A stretch of 64,000 bases of DNA, taken from NCBI RefSeq assembly GCF_005405085.1, contig NZ_BJDJ01000002.1, positions 124,001-188,000 of the forward strand. Direction: 5' to 3'. The position numbers were made by a program, and so were the translations under genes. This DNA comes from Lactiplantibacillus daowaiensis (GTDB lineage Bacteria > Bacillota > Bacilli > Lactobacillales > Lactobacillaceae). Below, piece by piece: positions 1 through 8,149 of this stretch; position 1 is the stretch's first letter; each line of letters begins with the position of its first letter. A model generated the notes under the pieces. The model did not search any database, had not been told where the DNA came from, and saw nothing but the letters and a program-made list of their open reading frames with translations.

Positions 1-550
1 TGCAAATGAAGCTTTATTAATCATTGATTATACGAACGATTTTGTTGCAACTGAAGGTGCACTAACATGTGGTGAACCCGGGCAAGTTTTAGCGCCAAAG
101 ATTGTGACCTTAGCCGATCAAATGCTTGAAACTGGTGGCTGGGTACTCCTGCCCACTGATGTGCATACGCCACATGACCCCTATCACCCAGAAAGTAAAC
201 TATTTCCACCCCACAACGTCCGGCACACTTGGGGCCGCGAATTATACGGCCCGGTCAAGCCTTGGTTTGACGCGCATCAAGTTAATGATCACGTTTGGTT
301 ATTTGATAAGACCCGCTACAGTGCCTTTGCCGGGACTGACTTAGATTTACGGCTACGTGAACGTAAGATCGATACGCTCCATCTCGTTGGCGTTTGTACG
401 GATATCTGTGTCTTACACACCGCAGTCGATGCTTATAATCTTGGCTATAACTTGATTATTCATCGCTCCGCGGTTGCCAGCTTCAATCCGACCGGTCACG
501 CTTGGGCCTTAGAGCACTTTGCCAATACATTAGGTGCACAAGTGATTTAA
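1..550 (+). CDS. Nicotinamidase/isochorismatase-family cysteine hydrolase (5' end missing)
   Basis: The frame is open from the first base of the window, so the gene begins upstream; the visible part encodes about 182 residues. It starts with ALLIIDYTNDF, which carries the family's catalytic Asp. Metal ligands are visible in TDVHTPHD, the catalytic Lys in DKTRYSAF, and the nucleophile Cys in GVCTDICVLH (the second Cys by family alignment). These are the signatures of PncA-like amidohydrolases, which deamidate nicotinamide to nicotinate for NAD salvage. Related isochorismatase-like hydrolases share the fold, so the substrate is not fixed. It ends at a hairpin terminator shared with the converging secreted-protein gene. 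Confidence 0.85.
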   Translation, partial: ANEALLIIDYTNDFVATEGALTCGEPGQVLAPKIVTLADQMLETGGWVLLPTDVHTPHDPYHPESKLFPPHNVRHTWGRELYGPVKPWFDAHQVNDHVWLFDKTRYSAFAGTDLDLRLRERKIDTLHLVGVCTDICVLHTAVDAYNLGYNLIIHRSAVASFNPTGHAWALEHFANTLGAQVI

Positions 551-555
551 ACAAT

Positions 556-597
556 TAAAAGGCGAGTCACGGAAAAATCCGGACTCGCCTTTTTTTA
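556..597. terminator. Bidirectional Rho-independent terminator
   Basis: The arms aaaggcgagtc and gactcgccttt flank a short loop, with A-runs on the left and T-runs on the right. It lies between the convergent hydrolase and secreted-protein genes and can serve both. Confidence 0.8.
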
Positions 598-1224
598 ATA
601 ATTTGTTTCTAAAATCAAACCGGGTTTAACCACTGGGATAATTGCCGTGGGACTCGTCTTACGACCAGCTTGCCGGGCCGTTACGGTTAGATGGTACTTC
701 GTGGCATTAATCCCACTCAAATGAAATAATGCCGTGGTCCCACCACTATATTGTTTCGTTAACATGTTATCGTGCTGATAAATCGTCACCACGCTTGCAC
801 TTGGAACTTGCATCGAAACGAGCAAAGTTCCCATGACCCCACTACGATCAGTCTGCGTCACTCGTGGCGTTTTAGTGGTGTATGTTTCAGCGCCATATGT
901 GTAAACCTTAGTAATTCGGGTCCCCTTTTGGTTCGTGCCATACAATTTAAACGTTCGATAACCGGTAAACGCTTTACTGATTTTAAACTGTTGTCGGTTC
1001 ACTTTAGCTGTCACCTTTTTAGTGTTGCCATAAGTTAACACAACTTTTTTCACCTTAGCGCTCGCTTGCCCCTTAAACGTGGCCGTCTTGGCAGCATTGG
1101 CATACTCGACAGTGGTTTTGGTCAAGTGTCCCGTGACTTTCGTTTTAGCTTGAGCAGTCGGTCCGGCTAGTAGCCCCAATGCACTAACCCCTACAAGTCC
1201 TGCCAATAAATAAGTGTGTTTCAT
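595..1224 (-). CDS. Secreted protein of unknown function with signal peptide
   Basis: This protein has 209 residues when started at the ATG at 1224, which sits 8 nt after a GGGGGA ribosome binding site; a longer frame to 1254 has no comparable site. Residues 1-26 form a classical signal peptide (MKHTYLLAGLVGVSALGLLA core, then PTAQAK). The mature part is rich in Lys, Thr and Tyr (runs such as TKVTGHLTKTTVEYANAAKT) and looks like repeated beta-strand bacterial Ig-like or surface modules. It is probably exported and loosely wall-associated. No enzymatic motif was recognised. Confidence 0.7.
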   Translation of the reverse strand: MKHTYLLAGLVGVSALGLLAGPTAQAKTKVTGHLTKTTVEYANAAKTATFKGQASAKVKKVVLTYGNTKKVTAKVNRQQFKISKAFTGYRTFKLYGTNQKGTRITKVYTYGAETYTTKTPRVTQTDRSGVMGTLLVSMQVPSASVVTIYQHDNMLTKQYSGGTTALFHLSGINATKYHLTVTARQAGRKTSPTAIIPVVKPGLILETNY

Positions 1225-1254
1225 ATTCAATTCCCCCATTATTTCACCTAACAC

Positions 1255-1571
1255 TGATACAAACCATTATTATAACCGCTAGACGATCAAACGACCACTG
1301 CGGCAATTCGTTTGTTAGCCGTCACGCAAAAAGATAAGCCCGAGGCAATCATCTTCAAACCTTGACGGCCAGCAAGTTAACGTATTTTCGGGATGTCATC
1401 ACTTAATGGCCCTAATTATCCACACAAAAGACGACAAAGAATTCAGCACTAATGTGACAGATTCTTTGTCGTCTTTGCATAATCATTGTCATTTAGCTGT
1501 AGGTCAGCAGTAATGGAAGTGGCAACAATCAGTAGCCCAAAATTTTGTGCCAGACTCACCACAATCAAGCT
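1255..1571. other. Intergenic region with a long hairpin
   Basis: No coding frame with a ribosome binding site was seen in this 317-bp gap. It contains a perfect 16-bp inverted repeat, AAAGACGACAAAGAAT (1427-1442) with its complement at 1461-1476, around an 18-nt loop. Read on the minus strand the second arm runs into TTTTGTG, so it may terminate the ABC transporter operon that ends at 1572. Confidence 0.5.
1427..1476 (-). terminator. Probable terminator of the YtrA-type ABC operon
   Basis: The 16-bp stem is perfect but AT-rich. On the minus strand it is followed by a short T-run. It is about 95 bp after the permease stop codon. Confidence is moderate because the T-tract is short. Confidence 0.45.
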
Positions 1572-2342
1572 TTAATTAGCGTCTGTTTCGACCCATTTTT
1601 TCAAACAGATCACATTAATGGCACCTTCAATTAAGATCACGACTGCCATCGCAACAATTGAAACCCAAATTTGACTCCAATCATTATTACTAAAGGCAAC
1701 TCGTGACACCCAGGCAACACCATGAATAATAAAGCCAGATAACCGCAATGTTAAGAAAATCACGACAACGTAAATGACGATATTGACGACTTGTTGCCGC
1801 ATCTTAGGTAAGAAGCTGCTGGCGGCCCGCGTAATCAGGTGTACAAACGAAATCGTGCTCCAAATGAGCAAGTTCAAAATCAAATACAACACGACAACTG
1901 CAATGAGCATGCCAACGAAATCAGTCATTGCCCGTGCTGGTGGCATATTCCCCATCATGCTAGCACCACCATCACTAAAGAACGCAATGGAAACTGCAAT
2001 GCTGCAGACGACTGCTTGAATAATCGTAAAGTACACCAAATTGACTAATGACGTTAATAGATTCGTACTATAAAGTTTGGTTTCTTCAACCGGCATCAAG
2101 CGAAACGAATCCGCTGTATAAGTCTTTTCAATACCGAATGCAAGTATGATGACGCCGACAACGCTTGGTAATGGTGCCCAGCCCATCGTGGCAAACATCA
2201 AGGTCGAACTTGAGAATTCACCTTTAATCGCGACCCAAATCAACGTCACCACAGTCGCAATTAATTCTAGTGCTAACAGTTGATTCATTTGCCGAAACTT
2301 GTCACGGCTCATCGCTTTAAATAATGACCCAAAACTAGTCAT
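1572..2342 (-). CDS. ABC-2 type transporter permease
   Basis: This integral membrane protein of 256 residues has about six hydrophobic segments (for example the stretches around VTLIWVAIKG, VVVLYLILNLLIWS and MAVVILIEGAINVIC). The ATG at 2342 is preceded by GGAGGGG and overlaps the ATPase stop by 8 nt, indicating translational coupling. The longer frame back to 2465 lies inside the ATPase gene and is rejected. With the adjoining ATPase and GntR regulator it forms a YtrA-like operon. Such systems usually export antimicrobials or respond to cell-envelope stress; the substrate is unknown here. Confidence 0.85.
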   Translation of the reverse strand: MTSFGSLFKAMSRDKFRQMNQLLALELIATVVTLIWVAIKGEFSSSTLMFATMGWAPLPSVVGVIILAFGIEKTYTADSFRLMPVEETKLYSTNLLTSLVNLVYFTIIQAVVCSIAVSIAFFSDGGASMMGNMPPARAMTDFVGMLIAVVVLYLILNLLIWSTISFVHLITRAASSFLPKMRQQVVNIVIYVVVIFLTLRLSGFIIHGVAWVSRVAFSNNDWSQIWVSIVAMAVVILIEGAINVICLKKWVETDAN

Positions 2343-3045
2343 GCTGAACCCCTCCTTCGTACAAACTTTCATAATAGTCTTCAATTTCCAATCCAGTCTG
2401 ATTACGAATTTCATCCGCGCCGCGATGGACCGCAATCGTTTGATCTTTGACGACCACAATTTCATCTAACACGGACGCAATCTCGGTCACATAATGATCA
2501 CTGATCAATAATGTGGCATTTTCAGGGGTCCATTGGATGATACTGCTAATGATTTTCTTACGACTCATACTATCGATACCACTGAATGGTTCATCTAATA
2601 AGTACAACTCAACCTGTCGCGCTAACGTCAACGCGATGATAAACTTTTCACGCATCCCTTTGGATAACGCACTCAATTTCAAGTCGTCATTAATTTGTAG
2701 AAATGCTGCTAAGTCTTGGTAGCGTTTCAAGTCAAAGTCGGGATAAACGAGTTGATAGAAGCTCACCACGCGGGCTAACTTCGTACTTTTACTAAACCCA
2801 TGCAGTTGTTCTGAAAAGCTCACATGACTTTTGCGTTGTGCTGGCGTCGTCGTGCCGCTCACCGTAATCGTACCGTTACCTTGGGCACTACCCGTAATGA
2901 GCCGCATCAAAGTCGTCTTCCCAGCCCCGTTTTCACCTAACAAGCCGACGATTTTTCCGGCAGCTAATGTTAAATCGACATTTGCTAAAATCAACTTTTG
3001 ATTACGCTTATAAGATAGATTCTCAATCGTTAAGACATCAGTCAT
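2335..3045 (-). CDS. ABC transporter ATP-binding protein
   Basis: A 236-residue ATPase. Walker A is GLLGENGAGKTTLM, the signature region is LSALSKGMREK, Walker B is LYLLDEPFSGIDS, and the H-loop His lies in LISDHYVTEI. The ATG at 3045 follows AAGGAG by 9 nt and overlaps the regulator's stop codon (start at 3045, stop codon ending at 3038), so the regulator, ATPase and permease are coupled. The signature differs from the canonical LSGGQ (LSKGM), as is common in the YtrB/BcrA-type exporters. It should energise the membrane permease encoded next. Confidence 0.9.
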   Translation of the reverse strand: MTDVLTIENLSYKRNQKLILANVDLTLAAGKIVGLLGENGAGKTTLMRLITGSAQGNGTITVSGTTTPAQRKSHVSFSEQLHGFSKSTKLARVVSFYQLVYPDFDLKRYQDLAAFLQINDDLKLSALSKGMREKFIIALTLARQVELYLLDEPFSGIDSMSRKKIISSIIQWTPENATLLISDHYVTEIASVLDEIVVVKDQTIAVHRGADEIRNQTGLEIEDYYESLYEGGVQHD

Positions 3046-3415
3046 TTTGTGCAGCTCCTTTCTGTTCAATATACCGTTTTAAACTTTCAATAATTTCATC
3101 ATCACTTAAATTCAAGGCGTGCAGTTGTGCGTACACCAGTGCCAATTGTGCCATGACTAATTGCTCCTTTAATTGGGCTAAGCGGGCCGTATCTTGCGTA
3201 ACAAAGTTGCCTTTACCACGTCTAGATTCGATGACACCTTCAGTGATCATCTCACTCAATGCCCGCTGAATCGTGTTGACATTAACCGTCAAATCTACCG
3301 CTAGTTGCCGGACGGCCGGTAACTTATCGCCGGGCTTTAACGTGGCCGCTAAGATTTCATGATATAAATGTTGTTTGATTTGGTAATAAATCGGGACCTT
3401 ATCGTCAAATTTCAA
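3038..3415 (-). CDS. GntR-family regulator, YtrA subfamily
   Basis: This 125-residue regulator has a winged helix at residues 8-75 (KVPIYYQIKQHLYHEI, then KLPAVRQLAVDLTVNVNTIQ) and a short dimerisation tail, which is the YtrA architecture with no large effector domain. The start codon is TTG at 3415, preceded by AGGAAGG. YtrA proteins normally repress their own ABC transporter operon, and the gene order regulator-ATPase-permease matches. An inverted repeat just upstream is a candidate operator. Confidence 0.88.
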   Translation of the reverse strand: MKFDDKVPIYYQIKQHLYHEILAATLKPGDKLPAVRQLAVDLTVNVNTIQRALSEMITEGVIESRRGKGNFVTQDTARLAQLKEQLVMAQLALVYAQLHALNLSDDEIIESLKRYIEQKGAAQND

Positions 3416-3430
3416 TTTGTAACGCCTTCC

Positions 3431-3456
3431 TAGTGTTCTATTTAACTATTACACTA
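3431..3456 (-). promoter_or_regulatory. Candidate GntR/YtrA operator
   Basis: The inverted repeat TAGTGT...ACACTA (arms 3431-3436 and 3451-3456, 14-nt spacer) lies 16 bp upstream of the regulator start, next to a TATAGT-like -10 box on the minus strand. Its position fits autorepression of the operon. This is inferred from position and symmetry. Confidence 0.5.
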
Positions 3457-3545
3457 TAACATCATCATCTCAGCTTGACAAGTCCACGTTTAAAAAAGGT
3501 GACCCAAAAACATCATGATTCACTGATGACTGATTTAAGTGCGAC

Positions 3546-3582
3546 AAAAGGCCGTAGACAGTTATTTGTCTATGGCCTTTTG
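3546..3582 (-). terminator. Hairpin terminator after the alpha/beta hydrolase gene
   Basis: Arms aaaaggccgtagac and gtctatggcctttt form a stem of about 14 bp (one G-T pair). It lies 36 bp past the hydrolase stop codon on the minus strand, with a TTTTG tail in either direction. Confidence 0.6.
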
Positions 3583-3617
3583 ATAGTCACTATAGTTGAA
3601 GGTCAGTCATGTGGCGA

Positions 3618-4541
3618 TTACTTCACATATTGCTCAAGAAATTGTTGCACATGTTGCTTGTACGTTTGATACCCATGGGTGATGGCCGTTGTATGCGCCG
3701 CACCCTTTACCAACCACAGTGTTTTAGGTTGATGGGCATTACGATACAATTTTTCCGCCATTTTAGTTGGCACAAACGTATCTTTCGTCCCACTGATAAT
3801 CATAATTGGCAAGCGATTCTTTTCAATCTGAGCCACCGCATCGGCTTGGCTAAATGAATAGCCAGCCCGCATCTTCGTAATCGCACTAGTCACATCTACC
3901 AGTGGAAAAGCTGGCAAATGATAGAGTTGTTGCGCTTGATAACTAATAATATCTTTGGCACTCGTAAAGGGACTATCAACCACGTAAGCTTTGATTTGTG
4001 GGATTTGTTGTTCACCACTAGCCATCGTCATACCAGCCGCTCCCATACTGATGCCACTCATCACGATTTGAGTAGTGGCCGTCTTTTTCACTACCGTTTT
4101 AGCCCACTGTAAATCATCCAGCCGCTCTAACCAACCATACCCGATCGCATTACCTTGGCTAGCACCAGCTGCCCGAGCGTCTGGGACTAAAACGTTATAG
4201 CCCAATTCATGATACATCCCAGCCCATGCGCCCATTAAGGACTTGTTACCGGCAAAACCATGCGCTAAGACCACCGTCTTATGCGACCCCTGCTTGGGAA
4301 TATACCAAGCGACTAACTTCAAGTGATCATGTGATTGAATCTGCCACGTTTGCTTTTTGACGTGCGCATACCAATATTTTTCCTTGTAGACGGGACTCTT
4401 TTTAGAGAGTTTCGTACTTTGGGTAATAAATGCCTTATCACCCCGTGCAATTGCCACGTGATAAAAATAGTCACCGGCGCCAATCAAGCCACCGCCAATA
4501 ATCAAAATAATCACGCCAATCGTGATGATCCATTTTTTCAT
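3618..4541 (-). CDS. Membrane-anchored alpha/beta hydrolase
   Basis: This 307-residue protein has an N-terminal hydrophobic anchor (residues 5-25, IITIGVIILIIGGGLIGAG) that should place the catalytic domain outside the membrane. The fold markers are the oxyanion-loop motif VVLAHGFAGNKS, the nucleophile elbow GISMGAAG (Ser), an acid in SGTKDTFVP and the catalytic His in GAAHTTAI. It resembles the YfhR/BAAT-like hydrolase group. The ATG at 4541 follows GGCGGAAAG. The substrate cannot be told from sequence; esterase or peptidase activity is likely. Confidence 0.85.
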   Translation of the reverse strand: MKKWIITIGVIILIIGGGLIGAGDYFYHVAIARGDKAFITQSTKLSKKSPVYKEKYWYAHVKKQTWQIQSHDHLKLVAWYIPKQGSHKTVVLAHGFAGNKSLMGAWAGMYHELGYNVLVPDARAAGASQGNAIGYGWLERLDDLQWAKTVVKKTATTQIVMSGISMGAAGMTMASGEQQIPQIKAYVVDSPFTSAKDIISYQAQQLYHLPAFPLVDVTSAITKMRAGYSFSQADAVAQIEKNRLPIMIISGTKDTFVPTKMAEKLYRNAHQPKTLWLVKGAAHTTAITHGYQTYKQHVQQFLEQYVK

Positions 4542-4646
4542 TTACTTTCCGCCAACCTTATGCCATTTATTGATAGAAATATCGCCACTATCACCATGAT
4601 AACGTTTATAATTAAAGATAACTAGAGCATATTTGGAGGACTGCAG

Positions 4647-6449
4647 ATGCACTATTCAGAAACGTGGGATTTAGACACAATTTTTGCTGGTGGGATTGAC
4701 TCCCCCGCCCTCAAGGCCAAACTAACCACGATTAAACACCAGTTACATGATACGCAAACCACGCTGACGAATTGGCGCGCTGACGCGGATACGCCTAACT
4801 TTGACTGGTTTCAACAACTCACAACTGAGTTACAACAATTAGAAGCGGGCTTACTACAAAGTCAGGTATTTGTGGTGGCGATTCAATCCGCGGATGCTAG
4901 CGATACAAAGGCTGGCACCATTTTGAACCAGCTTTATCAACTGGATAATCAGCGCGAAAACTTGATGACCCAGTTCAAAAAGAAGTTGGTGGCCTTACCA
5001 CAAGCGACTTTTACCGCCATTCTCGATCAACCTGAGCTTCAACCTTTGGCTTTCAACCTTACCGAAATGCGTAAGCAAGGCTTAGCGTTACTCGATGATC
5101 AAACAGAAGCGTTGATCAATGATTTGGCTGTTGATGGCTTTCAAGGTTGGAGTGATCACTACGACACGTTAGTGAGTCAAATGAAGATCACTTATACAGA
5201 TGAACAGGGTACAACTCAGCAGTTATCTGCTGGTCAAGCCCAAAACATGTTGGCCGCCGCAATGCCCAATCAACAACGCGCTGATTTGATGCAGCATTGG
5301 GAAGCTGCTTGGCAACAAAACGCAGCCCCGTTTGCAGACACGCTGAATCATTTAGCTGGTTTTCGGTTGCAAGACTACCGGGCACATGGCACGACCGACT
5401 TTTTGCGCAAGCCACTTGATTTGAATCGTATGAGTCAAGCCACCCTCGATACCATGTATCAAGTCGTTGCCGACAATCAAGGCTTACTGCTCGACTACTT
5501 GAAACGTAAAGTCGCATTAATGGGCAAGACCCAGCTTGATTGGCAAGATATTGAAGCGCCATTAAGTTTAGGGGCGACGACCAATCAAATGACCTATGAT
5601 CAAGCGGCCGAATTTGTGATCAGTAACTTTCAAAAATTCAGCCCCAAGATGGCTAAACTTGCTAAACATGCGTTTGAGCACCGTTGGATCGAAGCTGAAA
5701 ATCGACCAAACAAACGCCCCGGTGGTTATATGGAAAGCTTGCCTGAAACCAAAGAATCCCGAATCTTTATGACCTTTACCGGTTCACCAAATGACACGGC
5801 AACTTTGGCCCATGAACTGGGACACGCCTTTCATTCCGATGTCATCAAAGACCTGCCACTTTGGCGCCAAGATTATGCCATGAATGTGGCCGAAACGGCG
5901 TCAACGTTTGCCGAACTGATTGTCGCCGATGCGAATGTTAAGGCAGCGACTGATGCGAAGACGAAGCTAAATTTGTTAGATGCGAAGATGCAAAATCCAC
6001 TCGCAATGTTCCTAGATATTCGGGCGCGGTATTTATTTGAAACGAGCTTCTACCAGGCCCGTCAAGATCACGTCGTTACCCCCGCTGAACTTTCTGACTT
6101 AATGCTAACTGCACAACAAACGGCTTATGGGCATGCACTAACGACGTATCACCCGATGTTTTGGGCTAGCAAGCTCCACTTCTATATTGCCGATGTGCCG
6201 TTTTACAACTTCCCATACACCTTTGGCTATCTATTTAGTTTAGGAATTTATGCCCAAGCAAAGCACAGTACTGATTTTGAAGCCCAATATATCGCTTTAC
6301 TACGTGATACGGCCAACATGTCGACCGAAGACCTCGCTAAAAAGCATCTCGGTGTTGATTTGACGCAACCAGACTTTTGGCAAGCTGGGGTCGCTTTGAT
6401 CAAGCGTGACATTGATGAATTTATGGCCCTCTCCGCGCCCCTATTATGA
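4647..6449 (+). CDS. pepF: Oligoendopeptidase F-type metallopeptidase (M3B)
   Basis: This 600-residue cytoplasmic zinc peptidase carries the M3 active site ATLAHELGHAFHS at about residues 386-398, where the two His and the Glu bind zinc and catalyse hydrolysis. A downstream NVAETASTFAEL stretch supplies the third zinc ligand Glu, and the C-terminal HPMFWASKLHFYI region matches the family substrate cleft. Length equals the usual 600. It cleaves peptides of roughly 7-17 residues imported by Opp systems. The start at 4647 follows GGAGGACTGCAG. It is upstream of two genes in the same direction with short gaps, so co-transcription is possible. Confidence 0.92.
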   Translation: MHYSETWDLDTIFAGGIDSPALKAKLTTIKHQLHDTQTTLTNWRADADTPNFDWFQQLTTELQQLEAGLLQSQVFVVAIQSADASDTKAGTILNQLYQLDNQRENLMTQFKKKLVALPQATFTAILDQPELQPLAFNLTEMRKQGLALLDDQTEALINDLAVDGFQGWSDHYDTLVSQMKITYTDEQGTTQQLSAGQAQNMLAAAMPNQQRADLMQHWEAAWQQNAAPFADTLNHLAGFRLQDYRAHGTTDFLRKPLDLNRMSQATLDTMYQVVADNQGLLLDYLKRKVALMGKTQLDWQDIEAPLSLGATTNQMTYDQAAEFVISNFQKFSPKMAKLAKHAFEHRWIEAENRPNKRPGGYMESLPETKESRIFMTFTGSPNDTATLAHELGHAFHSDVIKDLPLWRQDYAMNVAETASTFAELIVADANVKAATDAKTKLNLLDAKMQNPLAMFLDIRARYLFETSFYQARQDHVVTPAELSDLMLTAQQTAYGHALTTYHPMFWASKLHFYIADVPFYNFPYTFGYLFSLGIYAQAKHSTDFEAQYIALLRDTANMSTEDLAKKHLGVDLTQPDFWQAGVALIKRDIDEFMALSAPLL

Positions 6450-6469
6450 TGAAATGGATGTGACTTAAT

Positions 6470-6886
6470 ATGTTTCCAGAACGTTTAAGAGCCCTCCGCC
6501 GTGGTCAAAAGATGACCTTAGGTGAACTCGCCACTGCTTTAAATCATTTACCCGATGCGGAACTGACCCATCGTAAAAATACAGCCGCCCAAATCGGTAA
6601 TTGGGAACGTAACTTACGGACACCATCGTATTTAGAAGTCCGTAAACTCGCAGAATTTTTCCATGTCACGACCGATTATTTATCTGGTCGTGCTGACCAA
6701 GAGGAATATGACTTAGGCCGGATTTTCTTGTCTGGTAAACCCTTGACCTTCAACCAAGAACAACTTTCTAGTGAAGACCGCTATGAATTGTTTCAACTAA
6801 TGGATGGCTATCTCCATGGCCGTCAACAACGCGCAACGGCCGATGCCATCGGCCAAGAAGAACTTGATTTACACTTTGACAACTAG
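6470..6886 (+). CDS. XRE-family helix-turn-helix regulator
   Basis: A 138-residue protein with an N-terminal XRE HTH (FPERLRALRRGQKMTLGELA to VRKLAEFFHVTTDYLSGRA, residues 2-80). The HTH is interrupted by an insertion (DAELTHRKNTAAQIGNWERN) also seen in some Lactobacillus XRE regulators. The C-terminal part is acidic and helical with no known effector domain. It starts 20 nt after pepF and ends 9 nt before the next gene, so it probably belongs to that operon. Its targets are unknown. Confidence 0.8.
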   Translation: MFPERLRALRRGQKMTLGELATALNHLPDAELTHRKNTAAQIGNWERNLRTPSYLEVRKLAEFFHVTTDYLSGRADQEEYDLGRIFLSGKPLTFNQEQLSSEDRYELFQLMDGYLHGRQQRATADAIGQEELDLHFDN

Positions 6887-6895
6887 GAGTTTTAC

Positions 6896-7753
6896 ATGAA
6901 TCCAAAGAAATTAAAGCAATTAAAAAAGCGGGCCAAAAAACAAAGCACCGCGAGCACGCCGTACATTGTCCAAATGCAAGCTTACCGGGAGTTGTTTCAG
7001 CATGACCCGCAAATTCTCATTTTAATCAATCACGTGTTAGAAGCCGACCGCTTGATGGCAGCTGGCTTAGCTCCACAACCATTGCCTGTCTTACAAGTGC
7101 CTGATGACTTTCAAGATCAACTCTTCAAGCGCATCAACGCCCAATATGCCATGGATGATCCTAAAGGTGACGCTGAATGGAACCAACTATCAGCGGCACT
7201 ACCAGCGGTTGATCAACACTTAAGAGACTTTCGCGACTACATTGAAGACCAATATGGCATGTGGGCCTATATTAGTGCCCCGTTCTTAAAAGACTTGGCC
7301 GACTTTGTTGGTAATGGCCCCGTCTTAGAAGTGATGGCGGGCAATGGCTATATTTCTAAAGGGCTCAAGCGGCTACATCCAAGTCAAACCGTGATCACCA
7401 CCGATTCGAAAGCTTGGACGAAAGAAAAAGATAATCAGACTGGCAAACAACCGGTCACGTCGATTGAAGGCCTAGATGCCGTCAGTGCGTTTGAAAAATA
7501 CGCCGCTGACATTGATTATGTCATTATGGCTTGGTCACCAGATAAGCTTGCCATCGACTGGGACTTGCTTCAAGCCATGCGCGCCAGTGACCATCAAGTC
7601 CCACTGATTTGTATCGGTGAAAAGTATGGCGCTACCGGCTCTAAAGCTTTTTGGGATCATGCCGATTATCAAGCGGGTCCCGCAATCGAGCAATTGAATG
7701 CCCACTATCGGCCATTTGATTTGATTCATGACCAAGTTTATGTCATCAAGTAA
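6896..7753 (+). CDS. SAM-dependent methyltransferase-like protein
   Basis: This protein has 285 residues and begins with a very basic stretch (NPKKLKQLKKRAKKQS) suited to nucleic acid binding. A methyltransferase motif I-like segment, GPVLEVMAGNGYISKGL, lies near residue 140, followed by an acidic strand end in VITTDSKAW and a motif IV-like VIMAWSPD. This suggests a Rossmann-fold methyltransferase, but the substrate is unknown and similarity beyond motif I is weak. AGGAG precedes the ATG. The preceding pepF and XRE genes are on the same strand and a strong terminator follows. Confidence 0.65.
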   Translation: MNPKKLKQLKKRAKKQSTASTPYIVQMQAYRELFQHDPQILILINHVLEADRLMAAGLAPQPLPVLQVPDDFQDQLFKRINAQYAMDDPKGDAEWNQLSAALPAVDQHLRDFRDYIEDQYGMWAYISAPFLKDLADFVGNGPVLEVMAGNGYISKGLKRLHPSQTVITTDSKAWTKEKDNQTGKQPVTSIEGLDAVSAFEKYAADIDYVIMAWSPDKLAIDWDLLQAMRASDHQVPLICIGEKYGATGSKAFWDHADYQAGPAIEQLNAHYRPFDLIHDQVYVIK

Positions 7754-7810
7754 AGCTTTAACTAGTGCCAATCACCGTATTATTGAAATCTAAAAATATG
7801 ATAACTATCA

Positions 7811-7857
7811 AAAAAGGCAGCGCTGCTTGACTCACTTCAAGCAACGCTACCTTTTTA
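7811..7857 (+). terminator. Strong Rho-independent terminator
   Basis: Arms AAAAAAGGCAGCGCTGCTTGA and TCAAGCAACGCTACCTTTTT (one mismatch or bulge pair each) with a 6-nt loop and T-run end the pepF-XRE-methyltransferase unit. The A-run on the left makes it usable from the minus strand as well, for the small gene at 7884-8015. Confidence 0.85.
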
Positions 7858-7883
7858 TATGCACCCAAAACTGGTAGCCATCA

Positions 7884-8015
7884 TTACTGCTTTAAGCTAT
7901 TTGGCTGAGCTATTTCAGCCAAATCTTCAGCTACAGCTTGTGCGGCTAAATGCCGTTGATGATTAATTCGGATACTGATGCGATCTTTTTTATCTTTAGC
8001 AGAACCATTTTTCAT
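7884..8015 (-). CDS. Small protein (43 aa), possible ribbon-helix-helix-like
   Basis: Reading the minus strand from the ATG at 8015 gives a 43-residue protein beginning MKNGSAKDKKDRISIRINHQ and continuing with an amphipathic helix (LAAQAVAEDLAEIA). The start has a very strong ribosome binding site, AAGGAGGG, 7 nt upstream. The basic RISIRIN strand followed by a helix resembles the start of ribbon-helix-helix proteins, but it is shorter than typical members, so this is only a suggestion. It lies alone between a terminator and the SdpI-like gene cluster. Confidence 0.65.
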   Translation of the reverse strand: MKNGSAKDKKDRISIRINHQRHLAAQAVAEDLAEIAQPNSLKQ

Positions 8016-8149
8016 TAGTTGCCCTCCTTGCTATTATTGCACCAACTAAGTACCAATCGGTGTCATAACAGCACCGTTTAGGCTTGCAATCAACAAAACT
8101 GTTTACGACTCATGACCGCTAACCACCCAATCAACTGGTCAGTCTAGAT

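Noticed and set aside
1503..1523. Similarity of AGGTCAGCAGTAATGGAAGT to the start of the foldback element near 23960
   Set aside because: About 20 bp with one mismatch and no further similarity; chance cannot be excluded in a window this size.
5188..5562. Open frame of 124 codons on the minus strand
   Set aside because: It lies wholly inside pepF, has no ribosome binding site and does not look like protein.
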